Positions 15,237 to 16,888 of a stretch of DNA of 16,888 nt are shown piece after piece; positions within the stretch are counted from its first letter, which is position 1; every line of letters starts with the position of its first letter. Below the pieces are notes generated by a model that worked only from the letters and a program-made list of their open reading frames with translations, ran no database searches and was not told the origin of the DNA. Source of the DNA: Clostridia bacterium (GTDB lineage: Bacteria > Bacillota > Clostridia > Christensenellales > CAG-1252). The position numbers were made by a program, and so were the translations under genes. The stretch is from positions 1 through 16,888 of the forward strand of contig JAFTBD010000116.1 in the NCBI GenBank assembly GCA_017455385.1, written 5' to 3'.

Positions 15237-15713
15237 CACGGCGGGATGGACGCCGAGGACGCCCTCACCCTCTCGGACAGCTATATCCGCAAGAGCGAAA
15301 TGCTGACGAGCATCGAACAGGTAACGAACCTCAATTATCGAATGGTGATGGAATACGCCGAACGAATGGAGCGCCTGCATTACGGCGGCACCCCGTCCAA
15401 ACTCGTGGCGGAAGTGACGGGCTACATCTTGAAACACCTCTCCGAATCCATCACCGTGGCGGGTATCGCGCGCGATCTCTGCCGCGGCAGGAGCCGCCTC
15501 TCCACCGATTTCAAGAAGGAGACCGGCGAGAACCTCTCCGACTATATCCTGAAAAGGAAGGTGGAGGAAGGCAAACGCGTCCTGCGCTACACCGACCGCC
15601 CGCTCGTGGATATCGCGCTCTATCTCGGCTTCTCGTCGCAGAGCCACTTCTCCCGCGTCTTTAAGAAATATTCGGGGCTAACGCCAAACGAATACAGAAA
15701 CGACAGCCGATAA
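15237..15713 (+). pseudogene. AraC-family regulator, 5'-truncated
   Basis: The plus-strand frame from about 15237 encodes GGMDAEDALTLSDSYIRKSEM and then an AraC/XylS DNA-binding domain: VTGYILKHLSESITVAGIARDLCRGRSRLSTDFKKETG (first helix-turn-helix) and DYILKRKVEEGKRVLRYTDRPLVDIALYLGFSSQSHFSRVFKKYSGLTPNEYR (second helix-turn-helix with the signature). Members usually have another 150 or more residues before this; here upstream sequence is the antisense of the hydrolase remnant. The ATG at 15246 lies directly against GGCGGG and has no usable ribosome site. It is the only plus-strand gene. A regulator beside a hydrolase, read divergently, is a common sugar-utilisation layout; an isolated DNA-binding domain could still be made if a start existed. 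Confidence 0.75.
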
Positions 15714-15725
15714 AAGGACTCTGAC

Positions 15726-15750
15726 AAAAAAGGCGGCAAAGCCGCCCTTT
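15726..15750. terminator. Convergent terminator between the AraC remnant and the esterase gene
   Basis: GGCGGC-AAA-GCCGCC at 15732-15746 is flanked by six A on the left (15726-15731) and CTTT on the right. On the minus strand the hairpin is followed by six T, a good terminator for the esterase gene, which stops at 15753-15751. On the plus strand the tail CTTTCT is weaker but could serve the AraC frame ending at 15713. Confidence 0.85.
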
Positions 15751-16584
15751 CTACATATATTGCTTTAAAAATTCCGTTGCCTCGTCGATCCATTTTTCTG
15801 CCTCGTAGCCTTTCGCAAGGTTCAGCCCGTGGGCGCCTTCTTGATACAAGACCAATTTATGCGGCACGCCGTGCGCTTCGAGCGCGATGGCGTAGCGGAG
15901 GCTGTTCTCGCAAGGGACGAAGTCGTCCTCGCGGGTATGCCAGAGGAAGGTCGGAGGCGTAGCGTCGTGGACGCAATTCTCCAACGAGAGCGCTTGGCGG
16001 AGCGCCTCGTCCATGCCGCAGAGATACATAAAGGACATCTCGTTTCGGACGCCGTCCGCCGCCGAGATGACGGGGTAAGAGAGGACGCAGGCATCGGGGC
16101 GCGCGTCGAGACCGCGAAGACGTGGATGGATCCTGTCGTCCGCATAGAGACAGGACAGCATCGCGGCGAGGTGCCCACCCGCGGAGAAGCCGCAAACAGC
16201 CACTTTGTCCGACACGCCGAGCTCCGCCCTGTGACGCTTGATATAGGCGAGAGCCATCACGGCTTCGTTCAGTTGGGTCGGGAATTTGAAATACTTGATC
16301 GAATAATTCAGAACGAAGCTGCGGAACCCGCGCGCCGCGAATGCTTCGGCGATATTCTCCCATTCCGAATGAGAATTATTCTTATAGCCGCCGCCGGGGA
16401 ATATCAGCATGGCGGGCTTCGTCTCCGAGGGATCGACGTCGTAGCAGTAAAGCCGCCCCGCCACCTCTCTCCTCGGGCATGAAAAAAGGTGCCCGATCCG
16501 CTCTTTGAGGCTCCTCGGGAGCAGCACGGTATCGCGCTTGCTCAGTCCGAACTCTTGATACAGATCGACCACCTGTTCTTGCAT
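15751..16584 (-). CDS. Alpha/beta-hydrolase, acetylxylan-esterase-like
   Basis: The 277-residue product has the fold-3 esterase/lipase pattern: oxyanion block FPGGGYKNNSHSEWENIAEAFAARGF from about 62, nucleophile elbow GFSAGGH with Ser134, acid residue probably Asp220 in LWHTREDDFVPCENSLRYA, and His252 in EGAHGLNLA. These resemble the BD-FAE/acetyl-xylan-esterase-like group that removes acetyl or other acyl groups from carbohydrates. There is no signal peptide, so the enzyme is probably cytoplasmic and acts on imported oligosaccharides. The substrate is inference. The ATG at 16584-16582 has AGGAGA just upstream. It begins 11 bp after the metK stop, so the two are cotranscribed although functionally unrelated. 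A carbohydrate role would match the adjacent hydrolase and AraC remnants. Confidence 0.85.
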   Translation of the reverse strand: MQEQVVDLYQEFGLSKRDTVLLPRSLKERIGHLFSCPRREVAGRLYCYDVDPSETKPAMLIFPGGGYKNNSHSEWENIAEAFAARGFRSFVLNYSIKYFKFPTQLNEAVMALAYIKRHRAELGVSDKVAVCGFSAGGHLAAMLSCLYADDRIHPRLRGLDARPDACVLSYPVISAADGVRNEMSFMYLCGMDEALRQALSLENCVHDATPPTFLWHTREDDFVPCENSLRYAIALEAHGVPHKLVLYQEGAHGLNLAKGYEAEKWIDEATEFLKQYM

Positions 16585-16595
16585 TTTTTCTCCTG

Positions 16596-16888
16596 TTATT
16601 TTAAGAGTGCGCGGATGGAGTCCACCTTGTCCGTCTTCTCCCACGGGAACCCTTCCCTGCCGAAATGACCGTAATTCGAGGTCGCGCGGTAAATGGGGCG
16701 ACGGAGCGCCAAAGTGTCGATGATCGCCGAAGGACGCATATCGAATACCTTCTTCACGATCTCCTCAAGCTCGCCGTCGGGGAGCACGCCCGTACCGAAG
16801 GTATTGACGTGGAGGGAGATGGGATGCGCCACGCCGATGGCGTAAGAGACCTCGAGCTGCATCCTGTCCGCCGCGCCTGCCGCCACCA
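16596..16888 (-). CDS. metK: S-adenosylmethionine synthetase, C-terminal part (5' end outside window)
   Basis: MetK makes S-adenosylmethionine from methionine and ATP. The visible 96 residues form the C-terminal domain: VAAGAADRMQLEVSYAIGVAHPISLHVNTFGTG, then FDMRPSAIIDTLALRRPIYRATSNYGHFGREGFPWEKTDKVDSI, all family signatures (DLRPxxII, LRRPIY, YGHFGR, PWEKTD). The stop is at 16598-16596. The frame is open to the right edge, so about 300 codons and the promoter are outside; a GTG at 16886-16884 is an internal valine codon. Transcription continues into the esterase gene after 11 bp. Confidence 0.97.
   Translation of the reverse strand, partial: VAAGAADRMQLEVSYAIGVAHPISLHVNTFGTGVLPDGELEEIVKKVFDMRPSAIIDTLALRRPIYRATSNYGHFGREGFPWEKTDKVDSIRALLK

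Overview
The window looks like chromosomal DNA of a Gram-positive member of the Bacillota, most likely an uncultured gut-type clostridium. The reasons are the Bacillus/Clostridium-type L7Ae-like protein (rplGB) heading the str operon, the secA-prfB and recD2-comFC gene pairs, AGGAGG-type ribosome binding sites, and sigma-A promoters of the TTGAC-N17-TATAAT kind. Coding DNA is moderately GC-rich, while promoter regions are AT-rich. Species or family cannot be fixed from the sequence alone. Almost every gene is on the minus strand, so transcription runs from high to low coordinates.

Layout from the left. At 1-4176 lies the str operon, rplGB-rpsL-rpsG-fusA-tuf (tuf runs off the left edge), with its own promoter at 4148-4176 and a second promoter for tuf overlapping the fusA stop codon. 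rpoBC, the usual upstream neighbours, are not there. At 4230-4550 is a repeat-rich spacer. At 4553-6190 is a predicted lipoprotein of unknown function with its own promoter. At 6260-6560 is a second repeat-rich spacer. At 6537-14320 is a housekeeping block read as recD2-comFC and secA-prfB-tsaD: a DNA helicase, a phosphoribosyltransferase-like protein, the Sec motor ATPase, release factor 2 and the t6A tRNA-modification enzyme. At 14380-14475 is a third, smaller repeat patch. At 14506-14954 is a small gene of unknown function with a strong promoter and a structured leader. At 15026-15713 two gene remnants lie head to head, the 3' end of a probable glycoside hydrolase gene and the 3' end of an AraC-type regulator gene, both without their 5' ends. 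At 15751-16888 are an alpha/beta-hydrolase esterase and the end of metK.

The most unusual material is in the spacers. Three of them (4302-4507, 6269-6364, 14408-14474) carry arrays of tiny hairpins. A 7-8 bp linker (ATGAATT or its reverse-complement-like form AATTCAC; AATGATGT in the second) alternates with short palindromes whose stem sequence differs in every unit while pairing is kept. This is the reverse of REP or CRISPR logic, where the palindrome or repeat is conserved. Each array sits between the end of one transcription unit and the promoter of the next. A separate 143-bp imperfect inverted repeat flanked by TA dinucleotides, MITE-like, overlaps the last codons of tsaD, and one arm resembles the sequence that caps the first hairpin array. 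I do not recognise this hairpin family and regard it as the best candidate for something undescribed here.
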